This document shows, piece by piece, positions 1-9,423 of a stretch of DNA of 64,000 bases. How positions within the stretch are numbered: position 1 is the first letter of the stretch; each line of letters begins with the position of its first letter. A program made the position numbers and the translations under genes. This DNA comes from Arenibaculum pallidiluteum (GTDB lineage Bacteria; Pseudomonadota; Alphaproteobacteria; Azospirillales; Azospirillaceae): positions 62,001-126,000 of the forward strand of contig NZ_JAFIQU010000017.1 of the NCBI RefSeq assembly GCF_017355985.1. The letters run 5' to 3'. The notes under the pieces are model-generated. The model searched no databases, had not been told where the DNA came from, and was given only the letters and a program-made list of their open reading frames with translations.

Positions 1-746
1 CGCGTGATGTCGGTGGCGTACTTGACGACCTTGAACGGCCGGCCGCTGGCATCGAGGATCGGGTTGTACGAGGCCTCGATCCAGATCTCGCGCCCGCCCT
101 TGCCCAGGCGCCTGAACTGGCCCGCCTGGTATTCGCCCCGGCGCAGGCGTTCCCAGAAGCCCGCATACTCCGCGCTCCGGGCGAAATCGGGCTCCACGAA
201 CAGGCTGTGGTGCCTGCCCCGGATCTCATCCAGGGAATAGCCCATCGCCGTCAGGAAGTTGGCGTTGGCGTTCAGGACCGTGCCGTCCAGCGCGAACTCG
301 ATCACCGCCTGCGCCTTGCCGATGGATTCGACCTGGCCCCGGAAATCGGCCTCCTCGGCCTTCCGCCGGGTGATGTCGGTGGCGTATTTGACGATCTTGT
401 ACGGCCGTCCGCTGGCATCGAGGATCGGGTTGTAGGAAGCCTCGATCCAGATCTCGCGCCCGCCCTTGCCCAGGCGCCTGAACTGCGCCGCCTGGTATTC
501 GCCCCGGCGCAGCCGCTCCCAGAACGCAGCGTATTCGGGGCTGGCCGCCGTGCCGGGCTCCACGAACAGGCTGTGGTGCCTGCCCCGGATCTCGTCCAGG
601 GAATAGCCCATCGCCGCCAGGAAATTGGCGTTGGCGGTCAGGATGGTTCCGTCGAGCGCGAACTCGATCACCGCCTGGGATCTGTTCAGCGCCTCCAGCG
701 TGGCTTCGGTCTCGGACCGGCCCTTGGACAGGATAAAACCGAGCAA
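1..746 (-). CDS. Tandem-PAS sensor protein, probable N-terminus of a chemoreceptor (partial)
   Basis: The reading frame runs off the left edge, leaving about 248 N-terminal codons. It encodes two PAS modules of about 122 residues each, almost identical to each other, with hallmark strings such as SQAVIEFALDG, MGYSLDEIRG, LGKGGREIWIEASYNPI and VKYATDIT. In known families such PAS pairs precede a methyl-accepting signalling domain, which would lie outside the window; that is inference. No ATG is usable. A TTG at 746 preceded by GGAGG eight bases upstream gives a protein beginning MLGFILSKGRSETEA, which fits relatives. The PAS domains probably sense redox or a small ligand (haem or flavin) in the cytoplasm. 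Confidence 0.8.
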   Translation of the reverse strand, partial: MLGFILSKGRSETEATLEALNRSQAVIEFALDGTILTANANFLAAMGYSLDEIRGRHHSLFVEPGTAASPEYAAFWERLRRGEYQAAQFRRLGKGGREIWIEASYNPILDASGRPYKIVKYATDITRRKAEEADFRGQVESIGKAQAVIEFALDGTVLNANANFLTAMGYSLDEIRGRHHSLFVEPDFARSAEYAGFWERLRRGEYQAGQFRRLGKGGREIWIEASYNPILDASGRPFKVVKYATDIT

Positions 747-1155
747 GTCGAGATCCTCCGCTTTGACGCCGCTTCGGGCCCGTCCGGAAGACCGAAATGC
801 CCGACAGCCCTCGGGGCTGCGGGACGGCGGACGACCGATACGGCATTGCACGCATTTGATATGTATCGGGCAGACGCCCTGTAAAGGGTTCGGCAGGATG
901 ATTTTGTTTCCCCTATACGCGAGAATACTGCTCGCGAACAAAGCGAATATGACCTTAGTTTGAAAAACACGAGGAGATAGATCTGAAGTTGCGTACCCAT
1001 AACAGTCGGTCGACTTCCGATCGCCGTAGTATCGCAGTCGGGATCTTGGCCGAGGCTGATGGCTGGCAAAACGGATGGCCGCGGACGGAACCGCTTGACC
1101 GCAGAGTCGCACCATGTAACGATATTATTGGAAATAACGTACCATTGAGGCGGCG
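747..1155. other. Divergent intergenic region with AT-rich core
   Basis: This 409-base gap separates two divergent genes. Positions about 898-985 are clearly AT-rich against the local background and are the likely promoter zone for the PAS sensor on the minus strand. Close to the plus-strand gene, 1124-1138 holds an imperfect inverted repeat (ATTATT, GGA spacer, AATAAC) that could be a repressor operator, for example for the ArsR encoded at 5474-5779. No convincing gene is seen here. Confidence 0.4.
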
Positions 1156-2511
1156 ATGTCACTCTCCCTGCCAGTCGCGGTTGTCGGCGCCGGCCCGGTC
1201 GGCCTTGCCGCCGCCGCGCACCTTCTGAACCGTGGCATCGAGCCCCTGGTGCTGGAGGCCGGGGCGGAGCCCGCCTCCAACCTGCGGCAATGGGGTCATG
1301 TGCGCCTGTTCTCGCCCTGGCGGTACGACATCGACGCCGTGGCGGCGTCGCTTCTGCGCACCGCCGGCTGGGAGGCGCCGCCTGACGACGCGCTGCCGAC
1401 CGGTGCCGAGCTGGTCGCCCGCTACCTGGCCCCTCTGGCGGCCCTGCCCGCGCTCACGTCCCGCATCCGCCTGCGCCATCGCGTGCAGGCGATCACGCGC
1501 CTTGGCTTCGACAAGGTCCTGACGGCGGGGCGCGAGGCCGCTCCCTTCGTGCTGCGGGTCGGGACCCCCGGCGGCGACACCGAGATCCTGGCGCGCGCGG
1601 TGATCGACGCCTCCGGCACCTGGGGGCAGCCGAACCCGATCGGGGCCGGCGGCATCCCGGCCCTGGGCGAGGCGGCCCTGGCCGGGACGGCTGCGGCCGC
1701 GGCCTCGGGAGAGCGTGGCGGCCCGATCGCCTACGGCATCCCCGACGTACTCGGCGCCGAGCGCGAGACCTATGCCGGACGCGCCACGCTGGTGGTGGGG
1801 GCCGGTCACTCGGCGGCCAACGTGCTGCTCGACCTGGCGGCGCTGGCCCGCCAGGCGCCGGGGACGCGGCTGCTCTGGGCCGTGCGCGGGAAGGACCTGT
1901 CGCGGGTGATCGGCGGCGGCGCCGCGGACGGGCTGCCGGCACGCGCCGCCCTGGGCGCGTCGCTCGGCGCCCTGCGGGATTCCGGAACGCTGGAGCTGGC
2001 GACGGAATTCCGCATCGAAACCGTGAGCACGGATGCCGCGGGCCGGATGAAGGTGCGCGCGGCCGACGGACGGGTGCTGGAGGGGATCGAGCGGATCGTC
2101 GGCGCCACCGGCCAGCGACCGGATCTCGCCATCACGCGCGAGCTGCGGCTGCGCCTGGATCCCTGGCTGGAATGCGCCGAGGCGCTGGGTCCGCTGATCG
2201 ACCCGAACCTGCACAGTTGCGGAACGGTGCGGCCGCATGGCGCGCGCGAGCTGTCCCACCCTGAGGCGGGCTTCTTCACCGCCGGCGTGAAGAGCTACGG
2301 GCGGGCGCCCACCTTCCTGCTGGCGACGGGCTACGAGCAGGTGCGCTCCATCGCGGCGCTGCTTGCCGGCGACGTCGCGGCCGCTCGGGAGGTCCGGCTG
2401 GAGCTGCCGGAAACCGGCGTGTGCAGCACGGACCGCGCGTCCCCTGCCGCGGCGCCCAAGGCAGGTGGCTGCTGCCCGCCGAGGCCGGAATCCGGAGGGT
2501 GCTGCGGGTGA
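1156..2511 (+). CDS. Flavin-dependent monooxygenase-like oxidoreductase, ArsO-like, with Cys-rich tail
   Basis: A 451-residue protein with an N-terminal FAD-binding Rossmann motif (VVGAGPVGLAAAAHL, residues about 9-23), a GTWGQPN segment typical of flavin monooxygenases near residue 155, and a second nucleotide-binding motif (VVGAGHSAANVL, about 214-225) for NAD(P)H. Related proteins are often encoded in ars operons beside ArsR and MFS exporters and are thought to oxidise arsenicals or a metabolite. The C-terminal 40 residues carry GVCST, GGCC and GGCCG motifs, five cysteines that could bind a thiophilic metalloid. The stop overlaps the MFS start by four bases (GTGA), so the two are translationally coupled. 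The arsenic role is inferred from context. Confidence 0.7.
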   Translation: MSLSLPVAVVGAGPVGLAAAAHLLNRGIEPLVLEAGAEPASNLRQWGHVRLFSPWRYDIDAVAASLLRTAGWEAPPDDALPTGAELVARYLAPLAALPALTSRIRLRHRVQAITRLGFDKVLTAGREAAPFVLRVGTPGGDTEILARAVIDASGTWGQPNPIGAGGIPALGEAALAGTAAAAASGERGGPIAYGIPDVLGAERETYAGRATLVVGAGHSAANVLLDLAALARQAPGTRLLWAVRGKDLSRVIGGGAADGLPARAALGASLGALRDSGTLELATEFRIETVSTDAAGRMKVRAADGRVLEGIERIVGATGQRPDLAITRELRLRLDPWLECAEALGPLIDPNLHSCGTVRPHGARELSHPEAGFFTAGVKSYGRAPTFLLATGYEQVRSIAALLAGDVAAAREVRLELPETGVCSTDRASPAAAPKAGGCCPPRPESGGCCG

Positions 2512-3791
2512 GCACGGCGGATTCGGCCGCGCCGGGTGCGGAAAATCGCCCAGGTCCGCTGGCGCGCGAGGGGATCTTCATCGGCGGGCTCGGAATTGGG
2601 CAGATCATCTCCTGGGGATCGCTGTACTACAGCTTTCCCCTGATCGCGGAGCCCATGGGCCACGAGCTCGGCTTCGACAAGTCCGAGGCCTATGGGGCCG
2701 TCACCTTCGGCCTGCTCGCGGCAAGCCTGGCGGCCTATCCTGTCGGCGCTGCCATCGATGCCGGCCGCGGGCGGCTGGTGATGGCGCTGGGCTCGACACT
2801 GGCTGGCCTGTTCCTGCTGGGCTGGTCGCAGGTGAACGGGCTGGCGGCGCTCTATCTCGTCTTCGCGGGTATCGGGCTCGTCCAGGCCATGACCCTCTAC
2901 GACCCCGTCTTCGCGGTGATCGCCAGGCGGTTCGGGGTCGAGGCGCGGCGCGGCATCACCGCGGTGACGCTGTGGGGCGGCTTCGCCAGCACCGTCTTCG
3001 TGCCGCTGATCCAGGCCATGCTCGACCCCTTCGGCTGGCGCGGCACGCTGGCGGCCATGGCCGCCATGAACCTCCTGGCCTGCACGGGTCTGCACCTGGG
3101 GCTGATCCGCGGGCGCGAGCACCCCGCGGCGATGGCAGGCACGCGTACGGCAGCCCCCGGCCCGCCGCCCCGCGCGGTGCGCCGCGCCCTGGCCATGCCG
3201 GCCTTCTGGGCGCTGGCCCTGTCGCTGACGCTCTACGCGCTGGTCACCACGGCGGTCGGCTTCCACGTCTACCCGTTGCTGCTGGAGCGCGGCTACGCGA
3301 CGGCCACGGTGGTTGGGGCGATCGCGATCATCGGCCCGGCACAAGTCGCGGGGCGTGTCGCGATCTGGGTGCTCGCCCGTGGCCGGTCGGTCCGCGCCAT
3401 CGGCATCGCCACCACGCTTGCCATGCCGGTCTCGCTGGCGCTGCTGATCCTGCTGCCGCCGAGCTTCGCCTCGCTCGCGGCCTTCGCCGTGGTCTACGGC
3501 GGCGCCAACGGGATCATGACCATCGTGAGGGGACTGGCGGTGCCCGAGATGATCGGGCGCGAGGCCTATGGCGCCGTCAACGGGGCGCTCGGCGTTCCGA
3601 TCACCGCCGCCAAGGCCGCGGCCCCGGCCGCGGCCGCCGTGCTGTGGTCCGCCGCGGGCTCCTACGACGCCGTCCTGCTTGCCCTGCTGGCCGGGGCGGC
3701 GCTGATGGCGGCGGCATTCGCTGCTGCGGCCGCGATCAGCCTGAGGGCCGAGGGACGCGCGTCGGCGCCCCTCGCTGCCCCGCCGGGCTGA
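2508..3791 (+). CDS. MFS transporter, probable exporter coupled to the flavoprotein
   Basis: A 427-residue major facilitator superfamily protein with about 12 hydrophobic segments; the first begins at IGGLGIGQIISWGSLYYSF. I start it at GTG 2508, which overlaps the previous stop and has GGAGG at 2494-2498; an ATG at 2421 would lie inside the upstream gene and adds 29 implausible residues. MFS exporters next to ArsR and a flavin monooxygenase recall the arsenical exporters ArsJ and ArsK, but no substrate motif is visible, so the substrate is unknown. It ends 23 bases before the convergent selO gene. Confidence 0.75.
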   Translation: MSTADSAAPGAENRPGPLAREGIFIGGLGIGQIISWGSLYYSFPLIAEPMGHELGFDKSEAYGAVTFGLLAASLAAYPVGAAIDAGRGRLVMALGSTLAGLFLLGWSQVNGLAALYLVFAGIGLVQAMTLYDPVFAVIARRFGVEARRGITAVTLWGGFASTVFVPLIQAMLDPFGWRGTLAAMAAMNLLACTGLHLGLIRGREHPAAMAGTRTAAPGPPPRAVRRALAMPAFWALALSLTLYALVTTAVGFHVYPLLLERGYATATVVGAIAIIGPAQVAGRVAIWVLARGRSVRAIGIATTLAMPVSLALLILLPPSFASLAAFAVVYGGANGIMTIVRGLAVPEMIGREAYGAVNGALGVPITAAKAAAPAAAAVLWSAAGSYDAVLLALLAGAALMAAAFAAAAAISLRAEGRASAPLAAPPG

Positions 3792-3814
3792 GGCCCTCCG
3801 TCAGGTCCCAGCCT

Positions 3815-5305
3815 TCAGGTCCCGCAGAAGGTTCGCAGGACGCGCTGATCGGGCTCCGGCGGATCTGCATAGGCCGCGAAGGCCGGCTGGTCGTCATAGG
3901 GCGCGGAGAGCACGGCCAGGAGCTCCTCGAAGGGGACGTAGTCCTGCCGGTCCACGGCCGCCCGGATGACCGCCTCGACCCGGTGGTTGCGCGGGATGAA
4001 GGCGGGGTTCACGCGGCGCATGGCTTCGCGCCGGGTTGCGGCATCCTGCGACTCGCCCGCGAGCCTCTGTCGCCACCGTGCCGCCCAGTCGTCATAGGCG
4101 GCGGGATCCTCGAACAGGGCCCGCACCGCGCCATCTCCCTCCGGACCGTCCACCCCGGGGCCCGCCGCGTCGGCGAGACGCCGGAAGGTCAGCGTGAAGT
4201 CCGCCTTGCCCGCCGCCATGCGGTCGAGCAGGTCCTGGATCAGGTCGGGATCGTCCTCCCGCGCCTCGAAGAGGCCGATCTTGCGCCGCAGGCCGGCCAG
4301 GAAGGCCGCGTTGAAGCGCTCGCCGAAGCCCGCCAGCGCCTCGCGCGCGATGGCGACGGCCGCCTCCTCCTCGCCGGCCAGCAGCGGCAGCAGGCATTCC
4401 GCGAGCCGCGTCAGGTTCCACCGGGCGATGGCCGGCTGGTTCGCGTAGGCATACCGCCCCTGGGCGTCGATCGAGCTGAAGACCGTAGCGGCGTCGTAAG
4501 CGTCCATGAAGGCGCAGGGACCGTAGTCGATGGTCTCGCCCGAGACCGACATGTTGTCCGTGTTCATGACGCCGTGGATGAAGCCGACCAGCATCCACCG
4601 GGCGACGAGATCCGCCTGGCGGGCGATCACGCCTTCCAGGAAGGCGCGGTAGGGCTCGGCCGCGGCCGCAGCCTCGGGATCGTGCCGCGCCATGGCGTGG
4701 TCGGCGAGGGCGCGCACCGCGTCCACGTCGCCGCGCGCCGCGAAGTACTGGAAGGTGCCGATCCGGATGTGGCTGGACGCTATTCGCGTCAGGACGGCGC
4801 CGGGCAGCGGCGTCTCGCGCAGCACCTCCTCGCCGGTGGTCACCGCCGCGAGGGCCCGCGTGGTCGGGATGCCAAGCGCGGCCATGGCCTCGCTGACGAC
4901 GTATTCGCGCAGCACCGGGCCCAGCGCGGCGCGGCCGTCGCCACGGCGCGAGAACGGCGTCGGGCCCGAGCCCTTGAGCTGGATGTCCCGGCGCCGGCCG
5001 TCCAGGCCGACGACCTCGCCCAGCAGGATGGCCCGGCCGTCGCCGAGCTGCGGGACGAAGCCGCCGAACTGGTGCCCGGCATAGGCCATGGCGATGGGCT
5101 CCGCGCCCTCGGGCACGCGCCGGCCGGCAAGGAACTCGACCCCCTCGGGCGTGGACAGCGCATCGGGGTCGAGCCCCAGCTCCGTCGCCAGGGCGCGGTT
5201 CAGCTTGATCAGCGCCGGCGCGGCCACGGGCGTGGGCAGCACCCGCGCGTAGAAGGCCTCGGGCAGCCGGGCATAGGAATTGTCGAAGCGGAACTGCGCC
5301 GTCAT
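3815..5305 (-). CDS. selO: Protein adenylyltransferase SelO (YdiU/UPF0061 family)
   Basis: A 496-residue SelO pseudokinase of full family length. SelO moves AMP from ATP onto Ser/Thr/Tyr of target proteins and is linked to redox homeostasis. Visible family motifs are [21 protein letters not shown] (about 72-92), [17 protein letters not shown] (111-127) and the metal/catalytic region GVMNTDNMS with D250 and N251, followed by DYGPCAFMD (260-268). The C-terminus is TFCGT, with Cys494 where eukaryotic SelO carries selenocysteine. It is the last of three minus-strand genes (ABC exporter, ArsR, SelO) and separates the ArsR from the ArsO-like/MFS pair. Confidence 0.93.
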   Translation of the reverse strand: MTAQFRFDNSYARLPEAFYARVLPTPVAAPALIKLNRALATELGLDPDALSTPEGVEFLAGRRVPEGAEPIAMAYAGHQFGGFVPQLGDGRAILLGEVVGLDGRRRDIQLKGSGPTPFSRRGDGRAALGPVLREYVVSEAMAALGIPTTRALAAVTTGEEVLRETPLPGAVLTRIASSHIRIGTFQYFAARGDVDAVRALADHAMARHDPEAAAAAEPYRAFLEGVIARQADLVARWMLVGFIHGVMNTDNMSVSGETIDYGPCAFMDAYDAATVFSSIDAQGRYAYANQPAIARWNLTRLAECLLPLLAGEEEAAVAIAREALAGFGERFNAAFLAGLRRKIGLFEAREDDPDLIQDLLDRMAAGKADFTLTFRRLADAAGPGVDGPEGDGAVRALFEDPAAYDDWAARWRQRLAGESQDAATRREAMRRVNPAFIPRNHRVEAVIRAAVDRQDYVPFEELLAVLSAPYDDQPAFAAYADPPEPDQRVLRTFCGT

Positions 5306-5473
5306 AGGCCGCGCTCTCCTCGGGACGGAGTGGTCTGGACGGGCGCGGGACGCCGCGGAGCGACGGCTCCGCTTCCCATCCAGGCCCCACCATATGGCGG
5401 CGCAAGGGGTCCGGTTCCAGCCGGCGCGAAAGGCTGCCGCAAGGGAATGTTCGAATGGTCAGGCGGCGCGCGG

Positions 5474-5779
5474 TCAGGCGGCGCTGAGGCCCTTGGCGTC
5501 GGCGCAGCATTCCTTGGCAAGGAAGCCCAATGTCTGGTCCATCACCGCGTAGTCGGCCCGGCAGATCAGCGTGGTCGCTCGCCGCTCCTGCGTCACGAGG
5601 CCGGTCAGCACGAGCTTGCGCAGGTGGTGGGACAGGGTCGACAAGGGGATGCCCAGCCGCTCCTGGATGTCGCCCACGGCCATGCCCTCCCCGCCCGCGC
5701 GCACCAGCAGGCGGTAGACGGCGAGGCGTGTCGCATGACCCAGCGCCTCGAGGCGCGCAGCGGCTTGGTCGAGATCCAT
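5474..5779 (-). CDS. ArsR-family winged-helix repressor
   Basis: A small metalloregulator of about 101 residues. The helix-turn-helix lies around VGDIQERLGIPLSTLSHHLRK and is followed by the wing (VTQERRATTLICRAD). A vicinal cysteine pair (ECCAD) sits near the C-terminus, a typical metal(loid)-sensing arrangement. I start at ATG 5779 (MDLDQAAARLEALGH), the usual N-terminus of the family; an in-frame start at 5824 would add 15 residues. In the absence of bound metal such proteins repress metal-export operons, so it may control the ArsO-like/MFS pair, the ABC exporter, or both. Confidence 0.85.
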   Translation of the reverse strand: MDLDQAAARLEALGHATRLAVYRLLVRAGGEGMAVGDIQERLGIPLSTLSHHLRKLVLTGLVTQERRATTLICRADYAVMDQTLGFLAKECCADAKGLSAA

Positions 5780-5866
5780 GGCGGGGACTATGCCACGACG
5801 GGACGGCTTCGCCAAAGGATGCACTTGGTCAGGCCTCCGCGCAGCGCCATAGCCCGCCGCGGTCAG

Positions 5867-5908
5867 CCTGGCGCCACCAGCCCGGCGCCATCAGCCCGGC
5901 GCCATCAC
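5867..5908. repeat. Three tandem copies of a 14-bp unit across an ABC gene stop codon
   Basis: Units at 5867-5880, 5881-5894 and 5895-5908 share the core GGCGCCA(C/T)CA. The stop codon of the minus-strand ABC exporter gene (5891-5893) lies inside the middle unit, so slippage here could change the C-terminal length of the protein. Confidence 0.7.
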
Positions 5909-7759
5909 CGACGCGACGGCGCCGTCCTCGGGCCGGGGCGGCGCCTCGCCGGCTTCGGCCGCCTGCTGCTGCTGATGCCACATCGCGGCGTAGCGGCCAC
6001 CCATCGCCAGCAGCTCGCCGTGGCTGCCGCGCTCGGCCACCCGGCCCTGCTCCAGCACCAGGATCTCGTCCGCGTCGATCACGGTCGAGAGGCGGTGCGC
6101 GATCACGAGCGTGGTGCGGCCCCGGCTGACCTCGCGCAGGCTGCTCTGGATCTCGCGCTCGGTGCGGGTGTCGAGGGCCGAGGTGGCCTCGTCGAAGAGC
6201 AGGATCGCCGGCGCCTTCAGGATCGCGCGGGCGATCGCCACGCGCTGCTTCTCGCCGCCTGAGAGTTTCAGCCCGCGCTCGCCCACCGTGGTCTGGTAGC
6301 CGTCGGGCAGCGCCATCACGAAGTCGTGGATATGGGCGAGGCGCGCGGCCTGCTCGACCTCGGCCGGGCTGGCCGAGGGCCGTCCGTAGGCGATGTTGTA
6401 GTAGATCGTATCGTTGAACAGAACGGTGTCCTGCGGGACGATGCCGATGGCCCCGCGCAGGCTCTTCTGCGTGACGTCGCGGATGTCCTGGCCGTCGATC
6501 AGGATGCGCCCGCCGCTGACGTCGTAGAAGCGGAACAGCAGCCGGCTGACGGTGGACTTGCCGGCGCCAGAAGGGCCGACGATGGCGACCGTCCTGCCCG
6601 CCGGCACGGTGAAGGACACGCCCTTCAGGATCGGCCGGCGCGGATCGTAGCCGAAGGCGACGTCCTCGAAGGCGACCGTGCCGCCCGCCGTCGCCAGGTC
6701 GGCGGCGCCCGGCCGGTCCGCGACCTCGCGATCGACGCCCATCAGCTCGAACATCTTCTCCATGTCGATCAGCGCCTGCTTGATCTCGCGGTACACGAAG
6801 CCGAAGAAGTTCAGCGGCTGGTAGAGCTGCAGCAGATAGGTGTTCACCAGCACGAAGTCGCCGACCGTCATGGTGCCGTTGGCGATCCCGCGCGCGGCCA
6901 TCCACATCACGGCGGTCAGGCCGGCCGCGATGATCGCGGCTTGGCCTATGTTCAGCAGCGAGAGTGAGACCTGGCTCTTCACCGCCGCGGTCTCGTAGGA
7001 CTGCAGGGCGGAGTCGTAGCGCCGGGCCTCGTGCTCCTCGTTGCCGAAATACTTCACGGTCTCGAAGTTCAGCAGGCTGTCGATCGCCTTGGTGTTGGCG
7101 CGGTTGTCCTGCTCGTTCATCTCGCGCCGGAACTTCAGGCGCCATTCCGTGATCGCCAGCGTGTAGGCGATGTAGGCCACCACCGTCACGAAGGTCGCCA
7201 GGGCGAACCAGACGTCGAAGAGCCCCCAGAGGATCCCGCAGACCAGCAGGATCTCCAGCAGGGTCGGCAGGATGTTGAAGAGCATGAAGCTCAGCAGCGT
7301 CTGGATCGCCCGCGTGCCCCGCTCGATCGAGCGCGAGAGGCCGCCGGTCTGCCGCTCCAGGTGGAAGCGCAGCGACAGCGCGTGCAGGTGCCGGAAGACG
7401 TTCAGCGCGACCGAGCGGATCGCGCGCTGTGCGACCTTGGCGAAGATCGCGTCGCGCAGCTCCCCGAAGCCCAGCGCCGTGACGCGCGCGAGCCCATAGG
7501 CGAGGATCACGCCGAGCGGCACCGCGACGACCAGCCCTGCGCCGCCCGAGAGCGCGTCCACCGCGTGCTTGTACAGGACCGGCACGTAGACGTTGGCGAG
7601 CTTGGCGACGACCAGGCAGGCGAGCGCCACCACGACCCGGGAGCGCAACCCCCACTGTCCCGCGGGCCAGAGATAGGGCAGCAGCGCGCGGACTGCCCGC
7701 CCCTCGCCGAATTGCGGCAGGGCGTCGGGTCTCGGGGTGCCGGCGGCGGAATCGGCCAT
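5891..7759 (-). CDS. Atm1/HMT1-type ABC exporter, fused membrane and ATPase domains
   Basis: A 622-residue half-transporter with an N-terminal six-helix exporter domain and a C-terminal ATPase. The ATPase shows Walker A GPSGAGKST, signature LSGGEKQRVAIARA and Walker B ILLFDEATSALD, then an H-loop VIAHRLST. The membrane domain motif NTKAIDSLLNFETVKYFGNE is characteristic of the Atm1/Atm1-like subfamily, which exports glutathione-linked sulfur or metal conjugates. I chose ATG 7759 (MADSAAGTPRPD) over an upstream start at 7831, whose extra 24 residues look non-coding. Position before an ArsR gene agrees with a role in metal or thiol-conjugate detoxification; the substrate is inferred. Confidence 0.9.
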   Translation of the reverse strand: MADSAAGTPRPDALPQFGEGRAVRALLPYLWPAGQWGLRSRVVVALACLVVAKLANVYVPVLYKHAVDALSGGAGLVVAVPLGVILAYGLARVTALGFGELRDAIFAKVAQRAIRSVALNVFRHLHALSLRFHLERQTGGLSRSIERGTRAIQTLLSFMLFNILPTLLEILLVCGILWGLFDVWFALATFVTVVAYIAYTLAITEWRLKFRREMNEQDNRANTKAIDSLLNFETVKYFGNEEHEARRYDSALQSYETAAVKSQVSLSLLNIGQAAIIAAGLTAVMWMAARGIANGTMTVGDFVLVNTYLLQLYQPLNFFGFVYREIKQALIDMEKMFELMGVDREVADRPGAADLATAGGTVAFEDVAFGYDPRRPILKGVSFTVPAGRTVAIVGPSGAGKSTVSRLLFRFYDVSGGRILIDGQDIRDVTQKSLRGAIGIVPQDTVLFNDTIYYNIAYGRPSASPAEVEQAARLAHIHDFVMALPDGYQTTVGERGLKLSGGEKQRVAIARAILKAPAILLFDEATSALDTRTEREIQSSLREVSRGRTTLVIAHRLSTVIDADEILVLEQGRVAERGSHGELLAMGGRYAAMWHQQQQAAEAGEAPPRPEDGAVASVMAPG

Positions 7760-8038
7760 GGGAAAGGGTCCGGAGAGGCGGGAAGAACCCCAAGCATGTA
7801 GGGTGCGCGGGGACCGGGCGCCAGCCTGCACGGGCCGCCATTCCTGGCCGCCAGCGACCGCCGGGTCACGTCCTGCGCCCGGGCACCGCCCGGCTGGCCA
7901 GGCAGGAACCGACGGATTTCCGCCGGTGCGCTGGCCTGTCGGCGAGGGAGCGCACGCGGCGGCCGTGACGGGTCGGGCGCGGCTCGGAGGGGACCGCCTT
8001 CCAAGCGGCAGTCCCCTGCTTGATGGTCATGGTGATGG

Positions 8039-8512
8039 TCAGAGGCGGCCTTCCGCGAGCAGCTCGCGGGTGCGCTTCAACGTGGACAGCAGGGCGGCTT
8101 TGTAGCCGCTGTCGCTGTCGAACTGCGCCTGCTCCGCCTGCTCCTCGGCACCGTTCGGCTCTTTGCCGCGAAGACCGAGATAGCAATAGAAGCGGAGTTG
8201 GAGCGCGCCGGCCTCATCCTCGTACAGCTCGTTGATGATCGCGCCTTCGCGCGGGCCGGTGGCCTGGAAGAAGGTGACCTTGCTCTCGGGCTCCAAGGTG
8301 ATGATCTCGCGGAGGCCCGCACCCGCGATCGTGGCCTCGCGCACGAAATGGGTCGCGCTCTCCTCGACGACGTCGCAGCGGGTGCAGAGGCCCGGCGGGA
8401 GGAACAGGCGGGCGTCACGGGCCTTGAGCACCAGGCCGGCCCAGGCCTGTGCGCGGGTCAGCTTGGCCTGACCTTCCGGGTTCACGGGAACGGTGGCGGT
8501 CGAATAGATCAT
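8039..8512 (-). CDS. AtaL-like (DUF1857) SRPBCC-fold protein
   Basis: A protein of about 157 residues matching the AtaL-like/DUF1857 type of START-fold small-ligand-binding proteins: an N-terminal strand STATVPVNPEG, a helix with TRAQAWAGLVLKAR, and the strand pattern IITLEPESKVTFFQATGPREGAIINELY. The family's biochemical function is unknown; a hydrophobic ligand is likely. ATG 8512 is preceded by GGAAGGAA. It lies 41 bases downstream of an SDR gene on the same strand and is probably co-transcribed with it. Confidence 0.8.
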   Translation of the reverse strand: MIYSTATVPVNPEGQAKLTRAQAWAGLVLKARDARLFLPPGLCTRCDVVEESATHFVREATIAGAGLREIITLEPESKVTFFQATGPREGAIINELYEDEAGALQLRFYCYLGLRGKEPNGAEEQAEQAQFDSDSGYKAALLSTLKRTRELLAEGRL

Positions 8513-8553
8513 GATGACGTTCCTTCCTGAGAGGGTTGAGTGTCGCCCGGCCA

Positions 8554-9423
8554 TCAGGCCGAGGTCGCGATCTCGGCGGCGAAGTCGCGGTAGGAGCGCA
8601 GGGGGCGCCCCAGGAGCGTGGTGAGACGTTCGACGTCGCCCTCTTCGGGGAGCATGCCCTCGGTGAGGAAGCGCTCGCTCATCAGGCGCATGTCGAAGGC
8701 CATCCAGCCCGGCATGAACTGCCGGAGGCTCTGCTCGAACCCGGCGGTGTCGTCGCCCCGATAGGCTATCGGACGGCCCAGGACCTCGGTCCAGATCGCG
8801 GCGACGTCCTTGCCGGTCAGCGTGTCCGGCCCGACGAGATTGATCCGGTCGAGCGGAAGCGGCACCGCCGACTGCTCGCGGCGAATGAGCTCGATGGCCG
8901 CGACCTCGGCGATGTCGTGCGTGTCGACCATTGCCAGGCCCTTGCTGCCGATCGGCATCGGATAGACGCCGTATCCAGTCACCACGTCCTTGATCGTGCG
9001 GTCGTTGCCGATGAAGTAGGCGGGACGCAGGATGGTGGCGTTGAGGCCCATCTGCTCGATCATGCGCTCGACCGCGAATTTGCCCGCGAAGTGCGGCACG
9101 TTCACGTAGACGTCGCTGTGGATCACCGACAGGTAGACGATCCGCTTGATGCCGGCCTCGCGGGCAAGATTGAGCGCGATCAGGGCCTGGGTGAATTCGT
9201 CAGGCACCACGGCGTTGAGCAGGAAGAGTGAGGAGACGCCCGAAAAGGCGCTTCGCAGCGAGTCGACGTCAAGCAGGTCGCCCTCGGCGACGGCGACGCC
9301 CGCCGGGAAGCTGGCCTTGGCGGGATCGCGGACGAGGGCGCGCACGTCGGCGCCGCGCTTCACGAGCTGTTCGACGACGTCGCGGCCAACGGTGCCGGTT
9401 GCGCCGGTAACGAGGATGGTCAT
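8554..9423 (-). CDS. NmrA-type atypical short-chain dehydrogenase, NAD(P)H-binding
   Basis: A 289-residue protein with the N-terminal TILVTGATGTVGRDVVEQL dinucleotide-binding motif, then VRALVRDPAK, which reads the NADP phosphate, and the NmrA-like YIGNDRTI region. There is no YxxxK catalytic pair at the usual place, as is common in NmrA/TMR-type proteins, so it may be either a reductase or a redox-state sensor. ATG 9423 is used because the preceding three codons add nothing conserved. It is divergent from the LysR gene at 9527, its probable regulator, and precedes the AtaL-like gene. Confidence 0.85.
   Translation of the reverse strand: MTILVTGATGTVGRDVVEQLVKRGADVRALVRDPAKASFPAGVAVAEGDLLDVDSLRSAFSGVSSLFLLNAVVPDEFTQALIALNLAREAGIKRIVYLSVIHSDVYVNVPHFAGKFAVERMIEQMGLNATILRPAYFIGNDRTIKDVVTGYGVYPMPIGSKGLAMVDTHDIAEVAAIELIRREQSAVPLPLDRINLVGPDTLTGKDVAAIWTEVLGRPIAYRGDDTAGFEQSLRQFMPGWMAFDMRLMSERFLTEGMLPEEGDVERLTTLLGRPLRSYRDFAAEIATSA

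Noticed and set aside
625..1228. Short plus- and minus-strand reading frames between the PAS gene and the flavoprotein
   Set aside because: None has protein-like composition or ribosome binding sites, and they overlap real genes or the AT-rich promoter zone.
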